The position numbers and the translations under genes were made by a program. Positions 1 to 5,706 of a stretch of DNA of 7,610 nucleotides are shown piece after piece; position 1 is the first letter of the stretch, and each line of letters opens with the position of its first letter. The notes below the pieces were generated by a model. The model was not told where the DNA came from and did not search any database. It worked only from the letters and a program-made list of their open reading frames with translations. Source of the DNA: an uncultured Actinomycetes bacterium (GTDB lineage Bacteria > Actinomycetota > CALGFH01); contig CALGFH010000262.1 of the NCBI GenBank assembly GCA_937881255.1, forward strand, positions 1-7,610, read 5' to 3'.

Positions 1-9
1 GCCGCCTCC

Positions 10-570
10 TCAGGATCTGGTGCGGTAGCGGAGGTAGATGGCGCCGTTGCCGAAGCGGCGCTCCTCGAGCAGCTCCAGCCGCACGCGGACGCCGTCGGGG
101 AAGGCCCGGTTGCCGCCGCCGACCACCACCGGGGAGAGGAACAGGTGGCACTCGTCGACCAGCCCGGCCCCGAGCGCCTGGGCGGCGAGGCCGGGGCCGC
201 CGACGCTGAGATCCGCCGCGGCCGACTCCTTCAGCTGGCGGACCGCCTCCGGGTCGAAGTCCCGCTCGATCCGGGTCCGGGCGCTGGAGGTCGTCTCCAG
301 GGTCCTGGAGTAGACGACCTTGTCGGCCGCCTGCCAGACCCGGGCGTAGTCGAGCATGTGGTCGGGCTGGCCGGCGACGGTGTCGGCGGTCTCCCAGTAG
401 ACCATCACCTCGTACATCCGGCGGCCCATCAGGTAGGTGCCGACCGGCCGCTCGAGGTCGTTGACGAAGCGGTGCACCTCCTCGTCGGGCTCGGCCCAGT
501 CGAAGTTGCCGTCCTCGTCCGCGTTGTAGCCGTCGAGCGAGGCGATCGTCGAGTAGATGAGCTTGGCCAT
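10..570 (-). CDS. Dihydrofolate reductase family protein (RibD C-terminal domain)
   Basis: This 186-residue protein fills one RibD_C/DHFR-like domain, a cytoplasmic NAD(P)H-dependent reductase fold. Visible family motifs are the N-terminal strand with SLDG (residues 11-14), the GRRMYE nucleotide-binding turn (49-54), KVVYSRTL (84-91), VGGPGLAAQAL (123-133), DE at 139-140 and the PVVVGGG strand-turn (147-153). Small stand-alone members (YwjB/YyaP-like) are common in actinobacteria, usually without a proven substrate. It should not be called true folate DHFR or riboflavin RibD. The ATG at 570 is chosen because MAKLIYSTIASLDG is the usual family N-terminus. In-frame ATGs at 582 and 600 would add residues unlike the family. 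No Shine-Dalgarno precedes 570, and a -10-like box lies 7 nt upstream, so the message may be leaderless. It lies 42 nt after the ABC-2 permease gene on the same strand, so read-through from the transporter operon is also possible. The protein is complete, and its stop is 9 bases from the window edge. Confidence 0.9.
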   Translation of the reverse strand: MAKLIYSTIASLDGYNADEDGNFDWAEPDEEVHRFVNDLERPVGTYLMGRRMYEVMVYWETADTVAGQPDHMLDYARVWQAADKVVYSRTLETTSSARTRIERDFDPEAVRQLKESAAADLSVGGPGLAAQALGAGLVDECHLFLSPVVVGGGNRAFPDGVRVRLELLEERRFGNGAIYLRYRTRS

Positions 571-577
571 GGGGCGG

Positions 578-607
578 AGCATACGCGGGCCGGCCGACAA
601 TCGAGAA
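578..607 (-). promoter_or_regulatory. Candidate leaderless promoter of the DHFR-like gene
   Basis: Read on the minus strand, TATGCT (578-583) fits the actinobacterial -10 pattern TAnnnT. It is preceded at 18 nt by a weak -35, TTCTCG (602-607). Seven bases separate the -10 box from the ATG at 570, which would put the transcription start at or next to the A of the start codon. That agrees with the absence of a ribosome binding site. The promoter lies in the short gap after the permease stop codon and is inferred from motif geometry only. Confidence 0.4.
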
Positions 608-612
608 CGGCG

Positions 613-1347
613 TCAGCTGGTGGTCGCGTCCCGTCTGGCGAACGCGGCGGCGGCGGCGACCAGGACCGCGGCCAGGCAGAGCGGGAAGACCACCGCCGAC
701 AGGGGACCGGTCGCCCCCAGGTCGACCGCCTCGCCCGAGTAGGCGGCGAGCTGCAGCATCGACAGGAACGGCAGGAGGCCGGCGCCGCCGCCGAGCACGG
801 CGGCGGCCAGCGGCTCCAGGATCCCGGCCCACAGGGCCAGCAGCACCACCGGCAGCCCGGTGCCCCGGGTCAGGGCCCCCAGCCCGGCCGCCAGGGCCGC
901 GACCAGGCCGACCGTGACCGCCCCGTAGGCCAGCGACCGCCACAGCCGTGGGTCGCCGAACAGGCTCCCGTCCCACCGGGTCAGGGCGAGCAGCAGGGCG
1001 AACGAGGCCGCCGAGGCCAGCAGCGCCCCGGCGGTGCCGGCCAGGGCCGCGGCGGCGACCTTGCCGGCCAGCAGCCGGCCCCGCCGGGGGAACCCGAGCA
1101 GGGTCGGCCGGATGGTCCCGTAGCGGAACTCGTGACCGAACGCCTGGGCGCCGATGGCCGCCGCCGCGAGCCAGCGGACGGCCAGGTCGCGCTGGACGAC
1201 GTGGAAGACCGCGCCCTCGGCGTCCAGCGGCCTGCCGGCGGCGGCCAGGTCGGCCAGCAGGGCGAACGCCACCACCCCGGCCACCAGGGCCCGGTCGCTC
1301 CCCAGGGAGCGCATCCGCCGCCACTCGTACGACAGCAGCGCGGTCAT
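613..1347 (-). CDS. ABC-2 type transporter permease
   Basis: This 244-residue integral membrane protein is the membrane half of an ABC exporter, paired with the ATPase encoded just upstream. The N-terminus (MTALLSYEWRRMRS) is the typical short cytoplasmic amphipathic start of ABC-2 permeases. About six hydrophobic segments can be seen, near residues 21-37, 57-72, 92-121, 138-160, 164-185 and 214-236. The motif GHEFRYGTIRPTL (71-83), after the second segment, is a hallmark of the ABC-2 subfamily linked to BcrB/DrrB-like exporters. The ATG at 1347 overlaps the TGA of the ATPase gene by 4 nt (ATGA), so translation is coupled; only a weak GGGGA lies 6 nt upstream. An open frame continues upstream to 2058, but that part is the out-of-phase shadow of the ATPase. 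The substrate is not evident; lipophilic drugs, peptides or lipids are usual for the family. Confidence 0.87.
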   Translation of the reverse strand: MTALLSYEWRRMRSLGSDRALVAGVVAFALLADLAAAGRPLDAEGAVFHVVQRDLAVRWLAAAAIGAQAFGHEFRYGTIRPTLLGFPRRGRLLAGKVAAAALAGTAGALLASAASFALLLALTRWDGSLFGDPRLWRSLAYGAVTVGLVAALAAGLGALTRGTGLPVVLLALWAGILEPLAAAVLGGGAGLLPFLSMLQLAAYSGEAVDLGATGPLSAVVFPLCLAAVLVAAAAAFARRDATTS

Positions 1348-2264
1348 GGCCGGTCCCCGGCCGCGTACTCGACCTCGTCCCTGGTCAGCCCGAGGAAGGC
1401 CGCCTCCAGGGAGGCGCTCCGGGTGGTCAGCCGGTGGAGCCGCAGCCGCCCCTCGTGGGCCAGGTCGCCGACGACCTCGGCCCCGACCCCGGAGATGGTG
1501 AGCTCGCCGTCGCCGGTCCGGTCGACCGCGGCCCCGGTGGGGGCCAGCAGCTCGGCCAGCCTCCCGGCGTCGGGTGAGCGGACCAGCACCTGCTCGCGGA
1601 CGCTCCGCCCGACGAGCTGGTCCAGGGGCTCGTCGGCGAGCAGCCGGCCGCGGCCGATCACCACCACGTGGTCGGCGAGCAGCTGCATCTCGGCCAGCAG
1701 GTGGCTGGAGACGAGCACGGCCCCGCCCCCGGCGGCGAAGGCGCGGAGCAGCTCCCGCAGCCAGGCCACCCCGTGGGGGTCGAGGCCGTTGGCCGGCTCG
1801 TCCAGCAGCAGGGCCCGCGGGTCGCCGAGCAGGGCCGCGGCCAGGCCGAGACGCTGGGCCATGCCGAGGGAGAACCCGCCGGCCGGCCGGCCCGCCACCG
1901 GGGCCAGGCCGACCAGGTCGAGCAGCTGGTCGACCCGCCGGTCCGGCGCCCGGCCCCGCCCCCCGGCGGCGGCCAGCATCCGCAGGTGGTCGCGGGCGCT
2001 GCGCCGGGGATGGAACGACCTGGCGTCCAGCACCGCCCCGACCTCGCGCACCGGGCACGGCAGGTCGCGGTAGGGCCGCCCGTCGAACAACGTCCGCCCG
2101 CCCCCGTGGACCAGGCCGAGCATGAGCTGCAGGGTGGTGGACTTGCCGGCCCCGTTGGGACCGACGAACCCGGTGACCCTCCCCGGCTCGACCGTGAACG
2201 ACAGCCCGTCGACGGCCCGCCGGCCGCCGAACTCCTTGGTCAGCCCCGCGGCCTGGATGCGCAT
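1344..2264 (-). CDS. ABC transporter ATP-binding protein, DrrA/BcrA-like
   Basis: This 306-residue cytoplasmic ATPase energises the ABC-2 permease encoded next. Motifs in order are Walker A GPNGAGKS (35-42), a variant signature FSLGMAQRL (131-139) in place of LSGGQ, Walker B with ALLLDEPANGLDP (151-163) and the H-loop in SSHLL (His188). The Q-loop position reads VGAVLDARSFHP (75-86), with no glutamine. From family knowledge, both this and the SLGM signature are normal in BcrA-type exporters, so they are not signs of decay. The C-terminal region (about 215-306) is the accessory domain of this class and ends in the usual LEAAFLGLT (286-294). The ATG at 2264 lies 2 nt after the TAG of the FtsX permease and has GGAG 5 nt upstream. 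The 3' end overlaps the permease start by 4 nt. It probably exports a hydrophobic compound, identity unknown. Confidence 0.92.
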   Translation of the reverse strand: MRIQAAGLTKEFGGRRAVDGLSFTVEPGRVTGFVGPNGAGKSTTLQLMLGLVHGGGRTLFDGRPYRDLPCPVREVGAVLDARSFHPRRSARDHLRMLAAAGGRGRAPDRRVDQLLDLVGLAPVAGRPAGGFSLGMAQRLGLAAALLGDPRALLLDEPANGLDPHGVAWLRELLRAFAAGGGAVLVSSHLLAEMQLLADHVVVIGRGRLLADEPLDQLVGRSVREQVLVRSPDAGRLAELLAPTGAAVDRTGDGELTISGVGAEVVGDLAHEGRLRLHRLTTRSASLEAAFLGLTRDEVEYAAGDRP

Positions 2265-2266
2265 GG

Positions 2267-4780
2267 CTACTCCGCGGCGATGGCGGTCAGCACGTCGGTC
2301 CGGGCCGCCCGCCGGGCCGGCCAGGCGGCCGCGAGCACCCCGGCCAGGGCCAGCCCGGCCAGGGCCAGGGCCAGCTGGCCGACCGGCACGGCGGCCTCCA
2401 GCAGCCCGGTCCGCAGGGCCGCCCGCTGGAACATCGCCCCCAGCAGGTAGCCCCCGGCGACGCCGAGCACGCCGCCGACCAGGGCGATCAGGGCCGACTC
2501 GGCCCGGACCACCGTCCGCAGCTGCCCCCGGGTCAGGCCGACCGCGCGCAGCAGGCCGATCTCCCGGGTGCGCTCGACCACCGAAAGGGCCAGGGTGTTG
2601 ACCACGCCGAGGATCCCGATGACCACCGCCAGGGCCAGCAGCCCGTACAGCACCCCCAGGATCAGGTCGGCGCCCCGGAGCTCGTTGTCCAGGTACTCCG
2701 CCCGTGAGCGGACCACCAGGCCGGGCCGGTCGGCCACGGCCCGTTCCAGCCCGGCCCGGACGGCGGCCTCGTCCGCGCCCGGGGCGAGGGCCACCAACGC
2801 GGTGAAGGCGCCGGTCTCCTCCAGCTGGGGCAGCGCGACCGACTGCGGCAGCAGCAGCCCGGTGACCAGGCTGGACCCCTGGTACACGCCGGCCAGGGTG
2901 AGCTCGCGCTCGCCGCCCCGCGGCCAGCCGATGGTCAGCCGGTCACCCACCGACACCCCGTACCGCCGGGCCAGGTCGGCGCTGACGAACACCCCGCCGG
3001 CGAGGTCCCCGGCCGTGCCGGCGACCATCTCGAGCCGCAGGGCGGTGCCGAGCGCGGCCGGGTCGGTGACCGTCGCCGGCGCCTGGGTGGCGAGCGGGCC
3101 GGCCCGCAGCGGCAGGGAGGCATAGCGCAGCGCCGCGACGGCCCGCACCCCGGGCACCCGGGCCAGCTGCTCGACCTCGGCCTGGGGGATGGCGGCGTCC
3201 CCGCGCCCGGCCGGCTGGACGACCAGCGGGGCGGCCACGTCGCGGCGGACGCCGGCCACGGTGTGGCGCTTGACGCTGTGGCCGAAGATGGCCAGGCCGG
3301 TGACCACCGAGAGGCTGATCATCAGGGCCGACGCCGTGGCCGCGGTCCTCCTCGGGTTGCGGGCGGCGTTGCCGGCGGCCAGCCGCCCGGTGGCCCCGAG
3401 CCGGGCCAGCGGCGCCGCCAGCGGCCGCAGCAGCAGCCGGCACAACCCCGGGGCGAGCACGACCACGGCCAGGATGAGCAGCGCCGCACCGCCCAGGCCG
3501 ACGGTCCCGACCTGCTCGTCGATCTGGTCGGTCAGGGCGGCGTAGCCGTACACGGCGATCCCGGGCACGGCCAGGGCCAGGCCGGCGATGGTGCGCCGCC
3601 GGGTGTCCCCCGGCGTCGCGCCGATCTGGCCGCGGAGCGCGGCCACCGGCGGGGTGCGGGCCGCCCGCCGGGCCGCGGCCCAGGCCGACAGCACCGTGAC
3701 CCCGGCCGCGACGGCCAGCGGGGCCACCAGGGCCGGCCAGCTGACCGCCACGGTGGCCGGGCCGGCCTGGTCGCCCAGGAGGCGCACCGCCGGCACGGCG
3801 AGCCCGTGGCCGACGGCGACCCCGGCCAGGCCGCCCAGCAGCCCGACCACGGCCGCCTCGCCGAGCACCATCCGCCGGAGCTGGCGCCGGGACAGCCCGA
3901 CCGCGCGCAGCAGCGCCAGCTCGCGGGTTCGCTGCCCGACCAGCATCGAGAAGGTGTTGGCGATGACGAAGCCGCCGACCACCAGGGCGATGGCGGCGAA
4001 CCCGAGCAGGGCGGTCCGGAGCGTCCGTGCCTCCGCGACCCGCCGGTCCCGCGCCTCGGCGTTGGCGGCCGGTCCGTCGATCAGGGTGGCGCCGGGCACG
4101 GCGCCGTCGATCACGGTGGCGCCGGGCACGGCGGCCTGGACGCGGCCGGCCAGGTCGGCGGGGCCCGCGCCGGGCACGGCGACGAGGTCGACCGCGGTGA
4201 CCTGTCCGGGGATGCCGAGCAGCCGCTGGGCGGTCGCCTCCTGGAACGCCATCGCCGGTGGCGCCTCGTCCCCCAGGGCCCGGTAGGCATAGACACCGAC
4301 CACGGTGGCCTGGTGGCGGGAGCCGCCGCGGAGCAGGCGCACCGTGTCGCCGACCCGGGCGCCGGAGGCGCGCGCGGCCGGGCCGGACAGGGCGACCTCG
4401 GCGTCGCCGGCCGGGGCCCGGCCGGTGGTGAGGGCGAAGCGTTGGCTGTCGGCCCAGCTGGTCACGCCGCCGGCGTCGTCGACGGCCGTGCCGTCGGGGC
4501 CGAGCAGCGATCCCGGCCCGGACACCACCGGGTCGGCGTCGGCCACGCCGGGCAGGCGGGCCAGCTCGTCCACCGCCGACCGCCGGAGCCGGCCGTCCCC
4601 GGCGTCGGTCACCCGCAGGGCGACGTCGGTGCGCCGCCGGGTGTCCAGCCCGGCCCGCTCGGCCGACGCGCTGAACAGCATCGTCCCGGCGACGAACGCC
4701 GTGCCCAGGCACACCGCGGCCAGGGTCATGGCCAGCCGCCCCTTGTGGGCGGCCAGGCTGCGGAGGGCGAGGCGCCGCAT
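2267..4780 (-). CDS. FtsX-type ABC permease (fused double MacB-like core)
   Basis: This 837-residue membrane protein is the permease partner of the LolD/MacB-like ATPase encoded upstream. It consists of two homologous halves. Half 1 has TM1 (about 16-36), an extracytoplasmic MacB-type domain (40-250) and three FtsX helices (256-280, 306-330, 346-370). Two linking helices follow (398-414, 428-447). Half 2 has a helix (481-500), a second extracytoplasmic domain (505-700) and three FtsX helices (706-731, 757-785, 801-820). Both FtsX cores carry an R-T-R-E-(L/I)-x-LLRAVGL coupling segment (284-296 and 737-749); a 17-nt stretch encoding part of it is identical at 2538-2554 and 3897-3913. Such COG0577 proteins work as mechanotransmission pumps that move lipids, lipoproteins or peptides from the outer membrane face, rather than through a channel. 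Having two extracellular domains distinguishes it from BceB, which has one. The ATG at 4780 follows the ATPase stop by 1 nt with a strong GGAGGGGGAG upstream. A tandem 10-residue duplication sits at 217-236. Confidence 0.92.
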   Translation of the reverse strand: MRRLALRSLAAHKGRLAMTLAAVCLGTAFVAGTMLFSASAERAGLDTRRRTDVALRVTDAGDGRLRRSAVDELARLPGVADADPVVSGPGSLLGPDGTAVDDAGGVTSWADSQRFALTTGRAPAGDAEVALSGPAARASGARVGDTVRLLRGGSRHQATVVGVYAYRALGDEAPPAMAFQEATAQRLLGIPGQVTAVDLVAVPGAGPADLAGRVQAAVPGATVIDGAVPGATLIDGPAANAEARDRRVAEARTLRTALLGFAAIALVVGGFVIANTFSMLVGQRTRELALLRAVGLSRRQLRRMVLGEAAVVGLLGGLAGVAVGHGLAVPAVRLLGDQAGPATVAVSWPALVAPLAVAAGVTVLSAWAAARRAARTPPVAALRGQIGATPGDTRRRTIAGLALAVPGIAVYGYAALTDQIDEQVGTVGLGGAALLILAVVVLAPGLCRLLLRPLAAPLARLGATGRLAAGNAARNPRRTAATASALMISLSVVTGLAIFGHSVKRHTVAGVRRDVAAPLVVQPAGRGDAAIPQAEVEQLARVPGVRAVAALRYASLPLRAGPLATQAPATVTDPAALGTALRLEMVAGTAGDLAGGVFVSADLARRYGVSVGDRLTIGWPRGGERELTLAGVYQGSSLVTGLLLPQSVALPQLEETGAFTALVALAPGADEAAVRAGLERAVADRPGLVVRSRAEYLDNELRGADLILGVLYGLLALAVVIGILGVVNTLALSVVERTREIGLLRAVGLTRGQLRTVVRAESALIALVGGVLGVAGGYLLGAMFQRAALRTGLLEAAVPVGQLALALAGLALAGVLAAAWPARRAARTDVLTAIAAE
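2270..2273 (-). promoter_or_regulatory. Ribosome binding site of the second ABC ATPase
   Basis: GGAG on the minus strand is followed by TAGCC and then the ATG at 2264, a 5-nt spacing. It lies inside the last codons of the FtsX permease gene. This supports the chosen ATPase start and translational coupling between the two transporter systems. Confidence 0.6.
4076..4135 (-). repeat. Two-copy 30-bp in-frame tandem repeat within the FtsX permease gene
   Basis: Bases 4076-4105 and 4106-4135 are adjacent 30-bp units that differ at only two positions (4084/4114 and 4104/4134). They encode AVPGATVIDG and AVPGATLIDG, residues 217-226 and 227-236 of the FtsX permease. These lie at the end of the first extracytoplasmic domain, just before the second transmembrane helix. 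The unit is an exact number of codons, so the frame is kept. Confidence 0.9.
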
Positions 4781-4781
4781 C

Positions 4782-5540
4782 TCAGCTCCCCCTCCGGTCG
4801 AACCGCTTCATCCGCTCCAGGACGCGGTCGGCGGTCGGCCGGCCCAGCTCGCCGACGACGCGGCCGTCGGCCAGGAACACCACCCGGTCGGCGTAGGCGG
4901 CCGCGGTCGGGTCGTGGGTCACCATCACGATCGTCTGGCCGATCTCGTCCGCCGCCCGCCGCAGGAACCCCAGCACCTCGGCCCCGGAGCGCGAGTCCAG
5001 GTTGCCGGTCGGCTCGTCGGCGAAGACGACCCGCGGGCCGGAGGCGAGCGCCCGCGCGCAGGCCACCCGCTGCTGCTGGCCCCCGGAGAGCTCGACCGGC
5101 CGATGACCCAGCCGGTCGCCCAGGCCGACCGCGTCGACCACGGCGGCCAGCAGCTCCCGGTCGGGCTGGCGGCCGGCCACGTCCATGGGCAGGGTGATGT
5201 TCTCCAGCGCGGTCAGGGTCGGGACCAGGTTGAAGGCCTGGAACACGAAGCCGATGTGGTCGCGGCGCAGCCGGGTGAGCTGGTCGTCGTCCATGCTCGT
5301 GAGGTCGGCCCCGCCGATCAGGGCCCGGCCGCTGGTGACCGTGTCCAGCCCGGCCAGGCAGTGCAGCAGCGTCGACTTCCCGGACCCGGAGGGGCCCATG
5401 ATCGCGGTGAACTGGCCCCGCCCGAAGGCCACGTCGACCCCGTCGAGGGCGGTCACCCTGGTCTCGCCCTGGCCGTAGACCTTGGCCAGCCCGACCGCCG
5501 ACACCACCGCCTCGGGGGCCGCCCGCACCGTCGCCGTCAT
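4782..5540 (-). CDS. ABC transporter ATP-binding protein, LolD/MacB family
   Basis: This 252-residue cytoplasmic ATPase drives the FtsX-type permease encoded next. All canonical elements are intact: the A-loop tyrosine in KVYGQG (Tyr22), Walker A GPSGSGKST (49-57), the Q-loop in FVFQAFNLVPTLTALEN (98-114, Gln101), the signature LSGGQQQR (151-158), Walker B and catalytic Glu in VVFADEPTGNLD (171-182) and the H-loop MVTHD (His209). FQAFNLxPTLTALEN and DEPTGNLDSRSG are diagnostic of the MacB/LolD/FtsE-like class that partners FtsX permeases. The ATG at 5540 gives the usual N-terminus for the family. The open frame runs on to 5915, but that would overlap the divergent kinase and has no family similarity that I can see. 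A GGAG lies 11 nt upstream, a long spacing. This is the first gene of the four-gene transporter operon, 166 bp from the divergent two-component genes. No membrane-fusion (MacA-like) partner is visible in the window. Confidence 0.94.
   Translation of the reverse strand: MTATVRAAPEAVVSAVGLAKVYGQGETRVTALDGVDVAFGRGQFTAIMGPSGSGKSTLLHCLAGLDTVTSGRALIGGADLTSMDDDQLTRLRRDHIGFVFQAFNLVPTLTALENITLPMDVAGRQPDRELLAAVVDAVGLGDRLGHRPVELSGGQQQRVACARALASGPRVVFADEPTGNLDSRSGAEVLGFLRRAADEIGQTIVMVTHDPTAAAYADRVVFLADGRVVGELGRPTADRVLERMKRFDRRGS
4786..4795 (-). promoter_or_regulatory. Strong ribosome binding site of the FtsX permease
   Basis: The minus strand reads GGAGGGGGAG, ending 6 nt before the stop-start junction TGAGATG. 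It lies within the codons for the last residues (RRGS) of the ATPase. It fixes the permease start at 4780 and would allow terminating ribosomes to restart at once, keeping ATPase and permease synthesis linked. Confidence 0.7.
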
Positions 5541-5620
5541 CTCGTCATCGACTCCGTTCCCGTCTCGGCTGTGGTCCGGGGCCAGGGTCGCCGACCGGGC
5601 CGGCGGCGGCATCGGCCCTC

Positions 5621-5675
5621 GGTCGACGGCGATCCCAGACGAAAGTCGAAGGCCCGGAGGACGAAGGTCGCTTGG
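5621..5675 (+). repeat. Imperfect 22-23 bp tandem repeats, candidate operator
   Basis: Three successive starts can be aligned: GGTCGACGGC at 5621-5630, AGTCGAAGGC at 5644-5653 and a degenerate GGTCGCTTGG at 5666-5675. The first two units each end in ACGAA (5639-5643 and 5661-5665). The best match is GACGAAAGTCG at 5638-5648 against GACGAAGGTCG at 5660-5670, 10 of 11 identical and exactly 22 bp apart, about two helical turns. The repeats end at the proposed -35 box of the kinase promoter. The position fits a response-regulator binding site serving both divergent transcripts; binding itself is inferred. Confidence 0.5.
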
Positions 5676-5700
5676 ATGGCTGGTGAGCCGGCCGTACCCT
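5672..5700 (+). promoter_or_regulatory. Candidate leaderless promoter of the sensor kinase gene
   Basis: TTGGAT (5672-5677) and TACCCT (5695-5700) are separated by exactly 17 nt. TACCCT fits the actinobacterial TAnnnT -10 pattern, though each hexamer matches only 3 of 6 consensus bases. The kinase ATG is at 5707, six bases after the -10 box, so transcription would start at the A of the start codon and give a leaderless message. A GGAGG at 5702-5706 touches the ATG directly and is too close to work as a normal ribosome binding site, which supports this reading. Confidence 0.45.
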
Positions 5701-5706
5701 CGGAGG

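Larger units (their letters stand above)
5541..5706. promoter_or_regulatory. Divergent intergenic region between transporter operon and two-component genes
   Basis: These 166 bases separate the start of the ABC operon (minus strand) from the sensor kinase start (plus strand). The right part holds a candidate kinase promoter and tandem repeats, listed separately. The left part (5541-5620) would be the 5' leader of the transporter message. It is very GC-rich and contains an imperfect inverted repeat, with CGACCG at 5592-5597 facing CGGTCG at 5620-5625. No convincing minus-strand -10/-35 pair could be found for the transporter operon. That would be unsurprising if it depends on an activator. The arrangement suggests shared control of both gene sets. 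Confidence 0.6.

Noticed and set aside
1348..2058. Upstream extension of the ABC-2 permease frame to 2058
   Set aside because: The extra 237 residues are Arg/Ala/Pro-rich and lie in another phase of the ATPase gene. The true start is the coupled ATG at 1347.
145..2073. Long open frame on the plus strand (642 codons) and similar ones at 3263-5197 and 4305-6221
   Set aside because: They lie antisense to genes with clear family motifs. Their products are Gly/Pro/Arg/Gln-rich low-complexity sequences with no domain, the usual effect of high GC removing stop codons.
1344..2264. Loss of LSGGQ and Q-loop glutamine in the second ATPase as evidence of inactivation
   Set aside because: The SLGM signature and a non-glutamine Q-loop are normal for the BcrA-like ATPase class, and Walker A, Walker B and His188 are intact.
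2341..2385. Repeated GGCCAGGGCCAG-like sequence at the 3' end of the FtsX permease gene
   Set aside because: It is codon-level repetition from Ala/Leu/Gly-rich transmembrane helix coding with strong GC bias. No regular unit extends beyond this segment.
5592..5625. Inverted repeat in the transporter leader as a riboswitch or attenuator
   Set aside because: The stem is six base pairs, with two more after a bulge, in very GC-rich DNA. No known riboswitch core or alternative terminator structure is visible.
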